From IMG/VR virus record IMGVR_UViG_3300048589_000946, positions 1 through 41,517 of that record: a DNA stretch of 41,517 nucleotides; one strand, 5' to 3'. The notes under the pieces were generated by a model. It saw nothing but the letters and a program-made list of their open reading frames with translations. It was not told where the DNA came from and searched no databases. Below, in pieces: positions 15,194 to 22,967 of this stretch. Positions within the stretch are counted from its first letter, which is position 1, and every line of letters starts with the position of its first letter. This DNA comes from a virus. The position numbers were made by a program, and so were the translations under genes.

Positions 15194-15391
15194 TCAGCCC
15201 TGGGCGCGGAAGTGCTGCAACGCCTCGGTCGCCGGCTCCAGCCGGTCGTAAACCAGCCGCAGCATGTATTCCAGCCCGCGCCGGTCGCAGGGCTCGTCGC
15301 ACATCGACAACAGGCTGACGATGCCGCCAAGCGCCAGCGTCGCCTCATGCGCCTGGTCGCGGGGATCGGGGCTGTCGTTACACATCGCCAT
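15194..15391 (-). CDS. Small helical phage protein, 65 residues
   Basis: A 65-residue protein (MAMCNDSPDPRDQAHEATLA at its start) that overlaps the stop of the preceding gene. A second in-frame ATG at 15385 is equally usable. The body is helical with three Cys. Probably a small early regulator; no family recognised. Confidence 0.5.
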   Translation of the reverse strand: MAMCNDSPDPRDQAHEATLALGGIVSLLSMCDEPCDRRGLEYMLRLVYDRLEPATEALQHFRAQG

Positions 15392-15614
15392 GGTCTCCGC
15401 CCATGAACTCCAGCGCATGGCGCGTGATGTCGCCGCTGATGGCCGTGCACAACTTCACGGCCTCTTCTTCCGACCGGCAATGCTTGGCCACCAGCGCCCC
15501 GAGCGTGACGCAAAGCGCGACGTTGACCGCATTGGCCTCTTCGCCGTTGAGGATCGGCATCATCTTGTGCATCAGTTCCAGGCCGCGCAACTGGCTGGGG
15601 GTGAAATCGTCCAT
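15378..15614 (-). CDS. Small helical phage protein, 78 residues
   Basis: A 78-residue protein starting MDDFTPSQLRGLELMHKMMP and ending 'ALEFMGGDHGDV'. It starts directly after the stop of the ORF6N gene and overlaps the next gene. Helical, acidic. Function unknown. Confidence 0.55.
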   Translation of the reverse strand: MDDFTPSQLRGLELMHKMMPILNGEEANAVNVALCVTLGALVAKHCRSEEEAVKLCTAISGDITRHALEFMGGDHGDV

Positions 15615-16292
15615 TTACGCCTCCAGTCCCAGCAGCAACTGCCGGGTGTCCTCGGCGTGATCGTCCAGCCACGCCTTGTTGTCCGCCAGCTTGCGCAGGA
15701 TGTATTGCGGCACCGGCACGGCGGTGAGCGGGATGTAGCCGCGCGCGCGGATGGCCTGCACCTCGGTCACCAGTTCCGGGTTCGAATAGCCGAACCGTTC
15801 CCGCAGCGTGGTATAACTCCACCCCTCGGCCGCAGCGGTCATGATCCGCGACCGGATCCGACGGGCCTCGATATCGGCGTCGCGGTCCACCGCCAGTTCG
15901 CGGCGCATGGCGGTTATCAGCGCCTCGCGCTGCTCGATGAAGGCGCCGATCACGACAACGCCGATCTGTTTGGATCGCTGCGACTTGAGCAGAAGCGGCA
16001 CAATCATCGCCGCCAGTTCCGTGAAACCGTAATGCGTCAGATCCGTGCGTTTTCCTTGGGAAGTGGTGCCGCTGCGGCACCACTTCTCTGCATACTGTTG
16101 CTCTGTCAGTTCGATCAGAGACCCGCCCGGAAACAGGTCCCAATTGCCGCGGACGCGGCGCATCAGGTTCTTGGCCGGGGTCTCGAAGACCTCGGCAACG
16201 TCCGGTGCCAGCATGATCGGCGGCAGATCGGCCAGGGTGGAAATGCGGGATTGAACCCCCGCAATGGTGGGAAGTGTGGTGTCCGTAGACAT
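15615..16292 (-). CDS. ORF6N-domain phage regulator
   Basis: A 225-residue protein with an N-terminal ORF6N/KilA-like domain: 'PPIMLAPDVAEVFETPAKNLMRRVRGNWDLFPGGSLIELTEQQ' follows the family's pattern of a strand, a helix and the F-x-x-x-x-x-x-LT end. A second half ('FGYSNPELVTEVQAIRARGYIP') looks like an additional DNA- or protein-binding helix bundle. Such proteins are early phage regulators or antirepressors. AGGAG lies nine bases before the ATG. It is the first gene after the plus-strand insertion at 16564, so a new promoter may lie in 16293-16560. Confidence 0.7.
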   Translation of the reverse strand: MSTDTTLPTIAGVQSRISTLADLPPIMLAPDVAEVFETPAKNLMRRVRGNWDLFPGGSLIELTEQQYAEKWCRSGTTSQGKRTDLTHYGFTELAAMIVPLLLKSQRSKQIGVVVIGAFIEQREALITAMRRELAVDRDADIEARRIRSRIMTAAAEGWSYTTLRERFGYSNPELVTEVQAIRARGYIPLTAVPVPQYILRKLADNKAWLDDHAEDTRQLLLGLEA

Positions 16293-16563
16293 GGTGGATC
16301 GCTCCTGTGGTTACGCGGAAGAAAGTCTCCCGGGTGGTTGCAGACCTGCCACAGGACAGGTGGGCGCCTTTAGGCCGAAGCCCTGGACATGCGCGCCCGT
16401 TAAACACCCGGAAGCTGGTCATCTCGTCTGAGAAGCCGTCTCGGGGCGTAACCGCCTGTGGTTGGTCTGTTCGCCGCGCAGCTGCAACACCGCTCGGGAA
16501 CGCCTCCACATTGCGGCGGTTCGCCGGAAATGTCAAACTGCTCGTGAAGCAGGAGTTCCAGTC
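16293..16563. other. Divergent intergenic region
   Basis: This 270-bp stretch lies between the minus-strand ORF6N gene and the plus-strand exported-protein gene and must hold divergent promoters. GGTTACGC at 16309 and GCGTAACC at 16446 form an inverted pair, and CCTGTGGTT occurs twice (around 16305 and 16454). No coding frame is convincing here. Confidence 0.4.
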
Positions 16564-16872
16564 ATGAAGCTGACAGCAGTCGCCACAGTCGCCGCCCTCT
16601 TTGCCGGAACGGTTCCCCTTCCCGCCGATCCGTGGGACGAAACCAAAGAGGCGGGCTGCCTTGGTCTGTTGGTCGCACTCGATGAAGCAAACCTGCTTCG
16701 ACCGGAAATCGTCACCTACATGACCGGTCTCTGGGACGGCGCGCTTGCGAGTGGTCGTTTCGACGAACATGCCCTCGAAGTCGCCTATTGGAAGCTCTGC
16801 AAGGAAAACCCCGGGCGAAACATCTACGAGACGTTCACCGCAGCAATAAAGGCGGCTGAAAACCTTCCCTGA
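16564..16872 (+). CDS. Small exported protein with HdeA-like features
   Basis: A 102-residue protein with an N-terminal signal peptide (MKLTAVATVAALFAG, cleavage probably near LPADP) and two Cys (AGCLGLL and KLCKENP) spaced as in HdeA/HdeB-type periplasmic proteins, which use one disulfide. AGGAG lies seven bases before the ATG. It is on the plus strand, against all surrounding phage genes, and is flanked by its own promoter region and a hairpin (16890-16924), so it looks like a moron gene expressed from the lysogen. The HdeA-like relation is a tentative reading. Confidence 0.6.
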   Translation: MKLTAVATVAALFAGTVPLPADPWDETKEAGCLGLLVALDEANLLRPEIVTYMTGLWDGALASGRFDEHALEVAYWKLCKENPGRNIYETFTAAIKAAENLP

Positions 16873-16889
16873 CGTCGAACCCTCTCCCG

Positions 16890-16924
16890 CCGCCGGGGAA
16901 TGCGCGCAGCACTCGACCCGGCGG
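16890..16924. terminator. Hairpin after the exported-protein gene
   Basis: CCGCCGGG and CCCGGCGG form an 8-bp stem with a 19-base loop, 17 bases after the plus-strand stop. No T-run. It may end both the plus-strand moron and the minus-strand AcrVA2-like transcript. Confidence 0.35.
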
Positions 16925-17052
16925 GGGACAGGGATGTTCACGATGTCAAACAGCGGCTCCAGCCCCCGACAGACCACACCGCCCGGCCCGCGATCAACAT
17001 CAGATCGCGCTTGACAGCCCTGTCCGGCGGCGAATCGCGGGTCGGCCATGGC

Positions 17053-18177
17053 TCAGTGCCTCCTCTTTGTGTGATCGCCGGAAACACTGTAAATGCTGGC
17101 CTCTGCCATCGGGCCAGCCTCCAGACTGACCAGCACTGGTCTGATCCATTTCGGTCGATAAGCCTGAGCCCCTTTAGGTCCGTAGGGCTGGCGGCGCCAA
17201 TGGCCGCGCCGCCAATGAGTGCGGCTCGATTTTCGCGCGGCGGCTTCCAAATTCTCCTGCCCTGCTGACCGGCATGTTTTCCCGGGGTATTCCAGATGCC
17301 GGACAGGCAACTCACCGCGTTGGAAGTGCTCTTTCTTGTTCTTTTTCGTGACCTGAAACCTCGTTCCCGACCAAACCGTTTTTCCGATCATCTCGGCCGG
17401 GGCAGACGACAAAAGGCACAGCACATTGCCCGCGAGTTGGAGCGCATCTGACAGAAATGGCCCCGCTGATTTCAATTCGTCGAGAAGTCTCTCCTGGCCG
17501 GTGGTCTCCACCGCGTGCGCAACCGAAGCTATTGTTCCAGTCGCGGCACTCGCTGCCTGTTCGATGACCTGCCGAACTTGTGGGATGCGCCGCTCCACGG
17601 CCTCGATCTGCGAGCCAAGTGCTGCGTTCAGCTTGACTCCCGGCTCTCTATCGAGTTCAAACGAAAATCCCAGATAAGGCGAGAACTCGACGCATTCATC
17701 TTGCAGCGTGGAGAAACACAGCCTGAATTGCAGACGTTCGTCATTCTGTCTTGCCCAAATCCCAACGAGATCACGCCCAGGCGCCAACGGTACCGGCGTT
17801 GCAAACGCCGCGTAGAGCATGGGATATGGCAACCTGATGTCCGATACTTCCACGTCACCGAGCCCTGAACGCCGCAGGTCGCCAACGATGCTGTCTGACA
17901 AAACGAAACACTGGCGGCCGAACCTCGTGAACGCCGCTACGCGCTCGATTTCTTCAAGGTACTCGAAAAGGAAATCCACCCGGGCGGGCCGCTGCTCGAC
18001 GGGAATGGTATCGAGGCGACTGTTCCACGCGGTCGCGATCTCAGATAAACTGAGTTGAAGAAGGCCGAAGCCCATGCTCTGGAGTGTCGCATCGCCGCCC
18101 ACCTCATCAGCGAGAACCAGTATCAGCCTGCGGAACTCCGGAAACACCTTGAGCAATCGTGCTGGAATGATAGTCAT
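17053..18177 (-). CDS. AcrVA2-like protein, candidate anti-CRISPR or host-takeover factor
   Basis: A 374-residue protein in the early operon, eleven bases after the DUF3164 gene, with GGAGGG before the ATG. Its C-terminal tail reads THWRRGHWRRQPYG and then KWIRPVLV, very like the conserved 'H-RRGHW----G-----RW-P--VN' tail of AcrVA2 and its plasmid and phage relatives. The middle also has the expected 'LPYPMLYAAF' and 'GIWARQNDERLQFRLCF' order (AcrVA2: LPDWCVYV, then GFWAIYD). AcrVA2 triggers loss of Cas12a mRNA by binding the nascent chain. The gene is more AT-rich than its neighbours, a sign of separate acquisition. Homology is from remembered motifs, so target and activity remain inferred. 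Confidence 0.6.
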   Translation of the reverse strand: MTIIPARLLKVFPEFRRLILVLADEVGGDATLQSMGFGLLQLSLSEIATAWNSRLDTIPVEQRPARVDFLFEYLEEIERVAAFTRFGRQCFVLSDSIVGDLRRSGLGDVEVSDIRLPYPMLYAAFATPVPLAPGRDLVGIWARQNDERLQFRLCFSTLQDECVEFSPYLGFSFELDREPGVKLNAALGSQIEAVERRIPQVRQVIEQAASAATGTIASVAHAVETTGQERLLDELKSAGPFLSDALQLAGNVLCLLSSAPAEMIGKTVWSGTRFQVTKKNKKEHFQRGELPVRHLEYPGKTCRSAGQENLEAAARKSSRTHWRRGHWRRQPYGPKGAQAYRPKWIRPVLVSLEAGPMAEASIYSVSGDHTKRRH

Positions 18178-18188
18178 CGTCCCCTCCC

Positions 18189-18842
18189 TCACGCCTTCGC
18201 CAGGTCGATGGCGATCGGTGCCCAGGCCCCGTCCGGGGTCTCGCGGCGATAGCAGCGGACATAGACCCGGCTGCCCACCACCCGCATCGCGGCGCGGATC
18301 GCATCCATCGCCCGGCGCCAGCGCGGATCCTCGATTTCCAGCCTCAACAGCATGAAAACCTGCGAGCGATTGATCTGGCCGGCCCGGTCGGTATTGAAGG
18401 CCTGCGTCACCAGTACCCGCACTTCGTCGCGGGCATCCGCCGACCATTCGTTCAGGCACTCGTCGACCAGTTCCTTGGCGATCTGCAATTGCGGGCCGAA
18501 GTCGATGCAATCGGCGACCTGCACCTGCACCTTCATCAGCCCGTCATGGCTGAGCAGGGTCTTGTTGCCCTTGGCGCCGCCCTTGGTGGCGCCGTATTCC
18601 TGCGCCAGGATCGCCTCGAACGCGCCGATATCCTCGAAGGTATGGGCCTTGAACCGCGCCACCTGGTCGGACAGCGCCAGAGCGTAGCCGATGATCCTGC
18701 GCACCGTCTCGTCCTCGAGCTGATCCTCGGGCCGCACCAGATCGACCGGCACCAGCCCGCCCTTGGCATCGGCCATGTAGATGCGCCCGTTGACCTCGAT
18801 CCGGCCATCGGGCACCGGATGCGGTTGGAATTCACTGGTCAT
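18189..18842 (-). CDS. DUF3164 early phage protein
   Basis: A 217-residue DUF3164 family protein. Family features are 'GRIYMADAKGGLVPVDLVRPEDQLEDETVRRII' near the N-terminus, the YGATKGGAKGNKTLLSHDG loop and the C-terminal 'DPRWRRAMDAIRAAM-VVGSRVYVRCYRR' block. It is common in the early region of Mu-like phages next to the transposition genes; its role is not established. AAGGAG lies upstream of the ATG, which overlaps the preceding stop by four bases. Confidence 0.82.
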   Translation of the reverse strand: MTSEFQPHPVPDGRIEVNGRIYMADAKGGLVPVDLVRPEDQLEDETVRRIIGYALALSDQVARFKAHTFEDIGAFEAILAQEYGATKGGAKGNKTLLSHDGLMKVQVQVADCIDFGPQLQIAKELVDECLNEWSADARDEVRVLVTQAFNTDRAGQINRSQVFMLLRLEIEDPRWRRAMDAIRAAMRVVGSRVYVRCYRRETPDGAWAPIAIDLAKA

Positions 18843-19060
18843 GGTTTTGGTCTCCTTGTGGTTCTGAACATCGGGGTTTCGTTTACGTCTGCGGCCTGTC
18901 CCGGCTGCGGCAGCAGGCCCGACAGCACGGCGACACCGGCCAGCGCGTCGATCTCGTCCATCGAACACAGGGTGGTGCCGCGCGGGCCCAGCAGATCGAC
19001 CTTGTGGACCGCACTGGCGGCCAACCGCAGCATCTGGTCGCGATCAAAGCGTTCGGTCAT
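18839..19060 (-). CDS. Small early phage protein, 73 residues
   Basis: A 73-residue protein starting MTERFDRDQMLRLAASAVHK, overlapping both neighbours by four bases. Mostly helical with a polar tail. No family recognised. Confidence 0.55.
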   Translation of the reverse strand: MTERFDRDQMLRLAASAVHKVDLLGPRGTTLCSMDEIDALAGVAVLSGLLPQPGQAADVNETPMFRTTRRPKP

Positions 19061-19425
19061 GGCAGCTTCCTCGCATTCACCGGGCAGCGGGTGCAGGCGC
19101 GGTACATCCGCACCCGTTGCGAGTTGCGGCCGGAAAAGTCGCGCGCCTTGTCGCGCCACTTCTGACACTGGTCGGTGGCGATCTCGCCGAGCGCCGGGCA
19201 GTCCACGGTGGCCTGCATGAAGGCGCCGCGGACCAGTTCCTCGACCGCGTCCAGATCGCCGAGATACTTGCCATGCAGCACCTGGCTGACCAGCGAGGCA
19301 TGGCGCCCGATCCGGGCCGCCACCTTGGATTGCGATGTCGCGGCCGAGGCTTCGGCCAGCGCCTCGACCCAGTCGGGGATATCGGCGCCCCAGGCAGCGC
19401 GCGCGACAGCGACCGGCCCGCTCAT
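19057..19425 (-). CDS. Small early helix-turn-helix protein
   Basis: A 122-residue protein with a plausible HTH ('SQSKVAARIGRHASLVSQVLHGKYLGDLDAVEELV', XRE-like, residues about 30-65), then ALGEIATDQCQKWRDKAR and a C-terminal 'CTRCPVNARKLP' with a CxxC. This layout, an XRE-like domain plus short Cys tail, is frequent in early regions of alphaproteobacterial Mu-like phages. Probably a regulator of transposition or replication genes. Confidence 0.65.
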   Translation of the reverse strand: MSGPVAVARAAWGADIPDWVEALAEASAATSQSKVAARIGRHASLVSQVLHGKYLGDLDAVEELVRGAFMQATVDCPALGEIATDQCQKWRDKARDFSGRNSQRVRMYRACTRCPVNARKLP

Positions 19426-20015
19426 GCCCGGCCCTCCAGCGGATGCACGGTGCCGGTGTTGGGATCGAACACCTGGCGGACGCGCTGGATCATCGGCGGC
19501 TGCGGCCCGGTGTTGCGCGCCAGCCGGTAGATCGCCTGCGACCGCCCCGGCACCGCCTTGCGCACCACCCGCAGGAAGCGGGCGCGAAACAGCATGCTGC
19601 AATAGCTCCGGGCCGTTGCCTCGGTGACCGACACCGCGTCGGTGCACGAATACGCGGCGATATCGCGCGGCGAGAACTGCGCCAGCATCCGCATCGACCG
19701 CCACATGTTCTCGACGCCCGCTCCTTGCGTGACCGGCTGGCCGGCGCGGTTCAGGCGCGGCGCGTGACGCGGCAGGGCCTCCCGGGTCAGCCGGTACGCC
19801 CAGGCCCCGTGGTCGCCCTCGGTGCGCTCGCCATAGCCGCCGGCGACCAGGCATTGCAGGTAGCTGGCGATGGTGCGCCGATCCATGTCGGTGGCGGCAT
19901 GCAACTCGGCCACGGTAAAGGACCGGTCGGCAAGCCCGAGCATCACCTCCCACAGCGCCTGCCGGTCGGCCGGCTTGCCGGAACTGGCCACCACATGCGC
20001 GGGTGCGCGGCTCAT
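19422..20015 (-). CDS. Early DNA-binding protein with two winged-helix segments
   Basis: A 197-residue protein right after MuB. The N-terminal 'LADRSFTVAELHAATDMDRRTIASYLQCLVAGGYGERT' is a winged helix; a second comes later ('SPRDIAAYSCTDAVSVTEATARSYCSMLFRARFLRVVRKA'). Proteins like this follow MuB in many Mu-like phages of Rhodobacterales. Regulatory role is inferred. Overlaps both neighbours by ATGA. Confidence 0.65.
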   Translation of the reverse strand: MSRAPAHVVASSGKPADRQALWEVMLGLADRSFTVAELHAATDMDRRTIASYLQCLVAGGYGERTEGDHGAWAYRLTREALPRHAPRLNRAGQPVTQGAGVENMWRSMRMLAQFSPRDIAAYSCTDAVSVTEATARSYCSMLFRARFLRVVRKAVPGRSQAIYRLARNTGPQPPMIQRVRQVFDPNTGTVHPLEGRA

Positions 20016-20758
20016 GACGTGAACCCCTTGCGCGGCCCCGGCGCCTGGCCGTTGAACACCGGGCGGTCGCCCCAGTCGGCGCGGCTGACCCGGTCCGAAC
20101 CCTGTGTGCGGGCAAGATCCAGAACCTCCCCGAGAAGGCCGGAAATCCGGCGGATCGACCAGCGCGACTGCTCCAGCAGATGCTGGGCCAGCGCCTGGTC
20201 GATGGTGACGCCAGGGCAATAGATCGGCGCCAGAAAGCCGACGTCTTCAAGTTCGGCCCGCTCGGCCCCGACCCAGCTCAGCACCCGCCCGTGAAACCGT
20301 TCCCAGCGTGACAGCGCGGTCGGCAGGAACTCCTCGCCGATCAGGATGATGGTGGCGCCCGAGCTCTCATAGATGTCGCGCACGATCTCGACCATGTTGT
20401 GCGAGACCAGGTAATCGGCCTCGTCGATCAGCAACGGGCGGTCGTTGCGGGCCAGTTCCTCGGCGATCTGGTCGACCATGTCGGCGGTGTCGCGCGCCGG
20501 CTTGATCGCCATCTCCTTCAGGATTTCCTGGCACAACTTCTTTGGCCGCCAGACCGATTTCATCTGCACCTGCCAGGCGCGATAGACGTTGGCGGCATAG
20601 GTGCCCGCCCAGGTCTTGCCATAACCCGACGGGCCGTAATAGACGCCGATGCCGGGCAACCCGGGCGCGCGGCCATGCACCGTCTCGATCAGCGTCACCA
20701 TCGACGCCACGTTCCTCAACAGCGCGATCTGGTTGCGCGGAACTCTGCTCTCTGTCAT
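20012..20758 (-). CDS. MuB-type AAA+ ATPase, target-DNA activator
   Basis: A 248-residue ATPase with Walker A GPSGYGKT at residues 42-49 and Walker B LLIDEAD at 109-115, followed by 'ATIILIGEEFLP' and a helical C-terminus. MuB-type proteins bind target DNA as ATP-dependent filaments, deliver it to the transposase and give target immunity. It is shorter than Mu B (312 residues), lacking most of the N-terminal HTH, as is usual in this phage group. It follows the transposase gene after a 70-bp gap with a hairpin. Confidence 0.88.
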   Translation of the reverse strand: MTESRVPRNQIALLRNVASMVTLIETVHGRAPGLPGIGVYYGPSGYGKTWAGTYAANVYRAWQVQMKSVWRPKKLCQEILKEMAIKPARDTADMVDQIAEELARNDRPLLIDEADYLVSHNMVEIVRDIYESSGATIILIGEEFLPTALSRWERFHGRVLSWVGAERAELEDVGFLAPIYCPGVTIDQALAQHLLEQSRWSIRRISGLLGEVLDLARTQGSDRVSRADWGDRPVFNGQAPGPRKGFTS

Positions 20759-20791
20759 CTTGTCCTCACTTTCCGTACTTTGTTGTCGTTG

Positions 20792-20822
20792 ACCGCCGGG
20801 GGCCTCTCACGTCCCCGGCGGT
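20792..20822. terminator. Hairpin between transposase and MuB genes
   Basis: ACCGCCGGGG and CCCCGGCGGT form a perfect 10-bp stem with an 11-base loop. There is no T-run, so partial termination or mRNA end protection, setting the ratio of transposase to MuB, is more likely than a full stop. Confidence 0.4.
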
Positions 20823-20828
20823 TCTTCC

Positions 20829-22967
20829 TCAGCCGAACATCGCCCAGCCATGCCCGTCGAACAGGATGCGATGCGCCCGGTACTCGCTGCCCGCCTGGTA
20901 GCGGCGCAGCCTGGTGACGGCGTCCTCGTCCACCGCCTCGCCCCGCGCCAGCCGCTCCTCGACCAGCAGCGCCTGGCGGAACCGCTCGCGCGGATTGTCG
21001 GGCTTGGCGATGACGTTGCTGCGGCCGGCATGGGCGGCGACGAAGGCCGCGTGATCGGCGTCCGACACCCGGCCCGACGGCGCCGCCGGCCGCGGCTTTC
21101 CGGCAGCCTCTGCGGCGGCAGCCAGGGCCGGAGTGGAATAGCTGTCCGCCGGGCGCGGGAAGGCAACGATCCCGGTCCGCTCGCTGGCGTCGCGGCGCAA
21201 CGCATCGACGATGTCGCGCGGCTTGAGGCTGCGCATGCTGCGCCGGATATCGACCAGCTGCTCGGCTTCCTGCGCCTTCTGCATCGCCTTGGCCCGGGCC
21301 ACGACCTCGGCCGGCGCCACACCGGCCAGCCCGGCGTTGATCGCCTCTCCCAGGTAATCCTCGGTTTCCGGATCGAACAGCATGATCCGGCCCATGTCGG
21401 CAGGATCCATCCGCACCAGCACCTCGCGCCCCGGCGTCACCGACATCGGCAGGTAGAGCGCACCCTGCACCCGAACGCCCTGCTTGCCGACCCGGCGCAG
21501 CCCGCCGCCCGACGCGATCGGTGCCAGCAGCACGTCCAGTGCCGCCTCATGCTCGATCCGCCGCACCGTGCCGGCAAAACCTGCGGCCATCGCCACCGGC
21601 GACCGACCCGACAGGGCGCTATGCGGCGTCTGGCCGTAAATCTCGTCGGCCCAGGCATCGCACCAGGCCTGGAACTCGGCGATATCCATATCGACGCCGA
21701 ACGCGTCGTCGTCGCTCTGGCCCAGCCGGGCGTTGAAGGCTCGTCGCTGCTCGATCACCTTGCGGTCGGCAACCGAATGGCCGATGAACCCCGGACAGAC
21801 CGCCAGATCGCGCTGGAAGGTGCCGATGGCGCGCTCGACGATGCCCTTGCTCTTGGGCTGGAACGGCGGGCTCAGCTCGACCCGGATACCCAGGGCGGCA
21901 AACAGCCGCCTGGTCTGATGGGCGATGAAATCCGACCCGTTGTCGGTCTTGATGCACTCGGGAACGCCCCATCTGATCAGGCATTTGCGCACCAGGAGGC
22001 CCACGGCCGAGGCCCGCGGCGTCGGGCTGACCAGCACCAGCAACCGCCGCGAATAGACGTCGGCGGCGACATAGACCGAATGTCGGCCACCCTTGAGCAT
22101 CACGTCGGCCGGGCTGGCGTCGATCTGCCACATCTCGTTCAGACGGTCGGCCCGCTGGCTGCCGGTGGCAGTGAACTCGACCTTGGATCGGTACCCGTCC
22201 GGATCGGTCAGCCGCATCAGCTCGTTGCGGAACTCGACCCGCCAGCGCGACAGCGCGATCTGGAACACCCGCACGCCCGGCAATGCGATCACCCGAACCT
22301 CGCCGGTCTTCTCGCAGGTCACCTCAAGCTGGCGCCCGAACCGGTCCCGGACCAGGGCGCGCACATGCTTTGCGCACAGGAACGACTGCTTGGCGATCGC
22401 CGCCAGGATCAGGCTGCGCACCGCGCCGCCCGCCGCCCGGTCCAGTACCCCGGACCCTTTGGGGCGACCACGCCGTGCCGCCCGCGCGCCCTCGGTCACC
22501 GCCCGTCGCCAGCGCGCCAGCGTCCGCGCCGACAGGCTGGGAACCGTCGCCGTCACCCACTCTGGAAGACCGATTGAACCGCCGTTGAACAGCTCGCAGA
22601 ACAGCGCGTCGGCGACACTCTGCGCCAGCGCGTTCTCGGACTGGAACCGCGCCAGCAGGCGCAGCATCACGCCGCGCGCATCCGCCGCCGCATCGACCGG
22701 CCCGTCGCTTGAACAGGGCCGCAGATCGGCCTCGCTGACCTGCAGATGCTGGCCGATCCACGCCGCCCGTGCCACCGAAGGCAGCAGGTCGATATGGTAT
22801 TCCAGCCCGCCGCCGCCCTCCCGCCCGTCGCACTTGCGCGCCTTGCCGCTGACGGCCCAGCCCTCGCGCGCCGCCAGCATGCCAACGCCGCGCCGGGTGG
22901 TCGGCAGGCCGGGCAGCAGCCCCGCCGCCGCCGCCTCCGCGATCTGCTGTGCCGACAGCCAGAGCAT
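20829..22967 (-). CDS. Mu-type DDE transposase (MuA)
   Basis: A 712-residue transposase that cuts and joins phage ends during integration and replicative transposition. N-terminal HTH_Mu module (residues 1-90, with LWLSAQQIAEAAAAGLLPGL and RGVGMLAAREGW), then helical end-binding domains, the RNase H-like catalytic core with Asp283 (WQIDAS), Asp342 (KTDNGSD) and Glu378 (GIVERAIG), a D-D-35-E spacing, and the Mu transposase C-terminal beta barrel. The ATG shares a base with the ParB-like stop (TGATG). Length is typical for MuA relatives. Confidence 0.93.
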   Translation of the reverse strand: MLWLSAQQIAEAAAAGLLPGLPTTRRGVGMLAAREGWAVSGKARKCDGREGGGGLEYHIDLLPSVARAAWIGQHLQVSEADLRPCSSDGPVDAAADARGVMLRLLARFQSENALAQSVADALFCELFNGGSIGLPEWVTATVPSLSARTLARWRRAVTEGARAARRGRPKGSGVLDRAAGGAVRSLILAAIAKQSFLCAKHVRALVRDRFGRQLEVTCEKTGEVRVIALPGVRVFQIALSRWRVEFRNELMRLTDPDGYRSKVEFTATGSQRADRLNEMWQIDASPADVMLKGGRHSVYVAADVYSRRLLVLVSPTPRASAVGLLVRKCLIRWGVPECIKTDNGSDFIAHQTRRLFAALGIRVELSPPFQPKSKGIVERAIGTFQRDLAVCPGFIGHSVADRKVIEQRRAFNARLGQSDDDAFGVDMDIAEFQAWCDAWADEIYGQTPHSALSGRSPVAMAAGFAGTVRRIEHEAALDVLLAPIASGGGLRRVGKQGVRVQGALYLPMSVTPGREVLVRMDPADMGRIMLFDPETEDYLGEAINAGLAGVAPAEVVARAKAMQKAQEAEQLVDIRRSMRSLKPRDIVDALRRDASERTGIVAFPRPADSYSTPALAAAAEAAGKPRPAAPSGRVSDADHAAFVAAHAGRSNVIAKPDNPRERFRQALLVEERLARGEAVDEDAVTRLRRYQAGSEYRAHRILFDGHGWAMFG

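Noticed and set aside
15076-17049. A 657-codon open frame on the minus strand starting with MADPRFAAGQG after AGAGGAGG
   Set aside because: It runs out of frame through the ORF6N gene and two small genes and against the plus-strand exported-protein gene; composition is not protein-like. At most its first 50 codons could be a small gene.
20850-22577. Long plus-strand open frame opposite the transposase gene
   Set aside because: It is the shadow of a GC-rich gene; the minus strand carries the full DDE transposase with catalytic residues.
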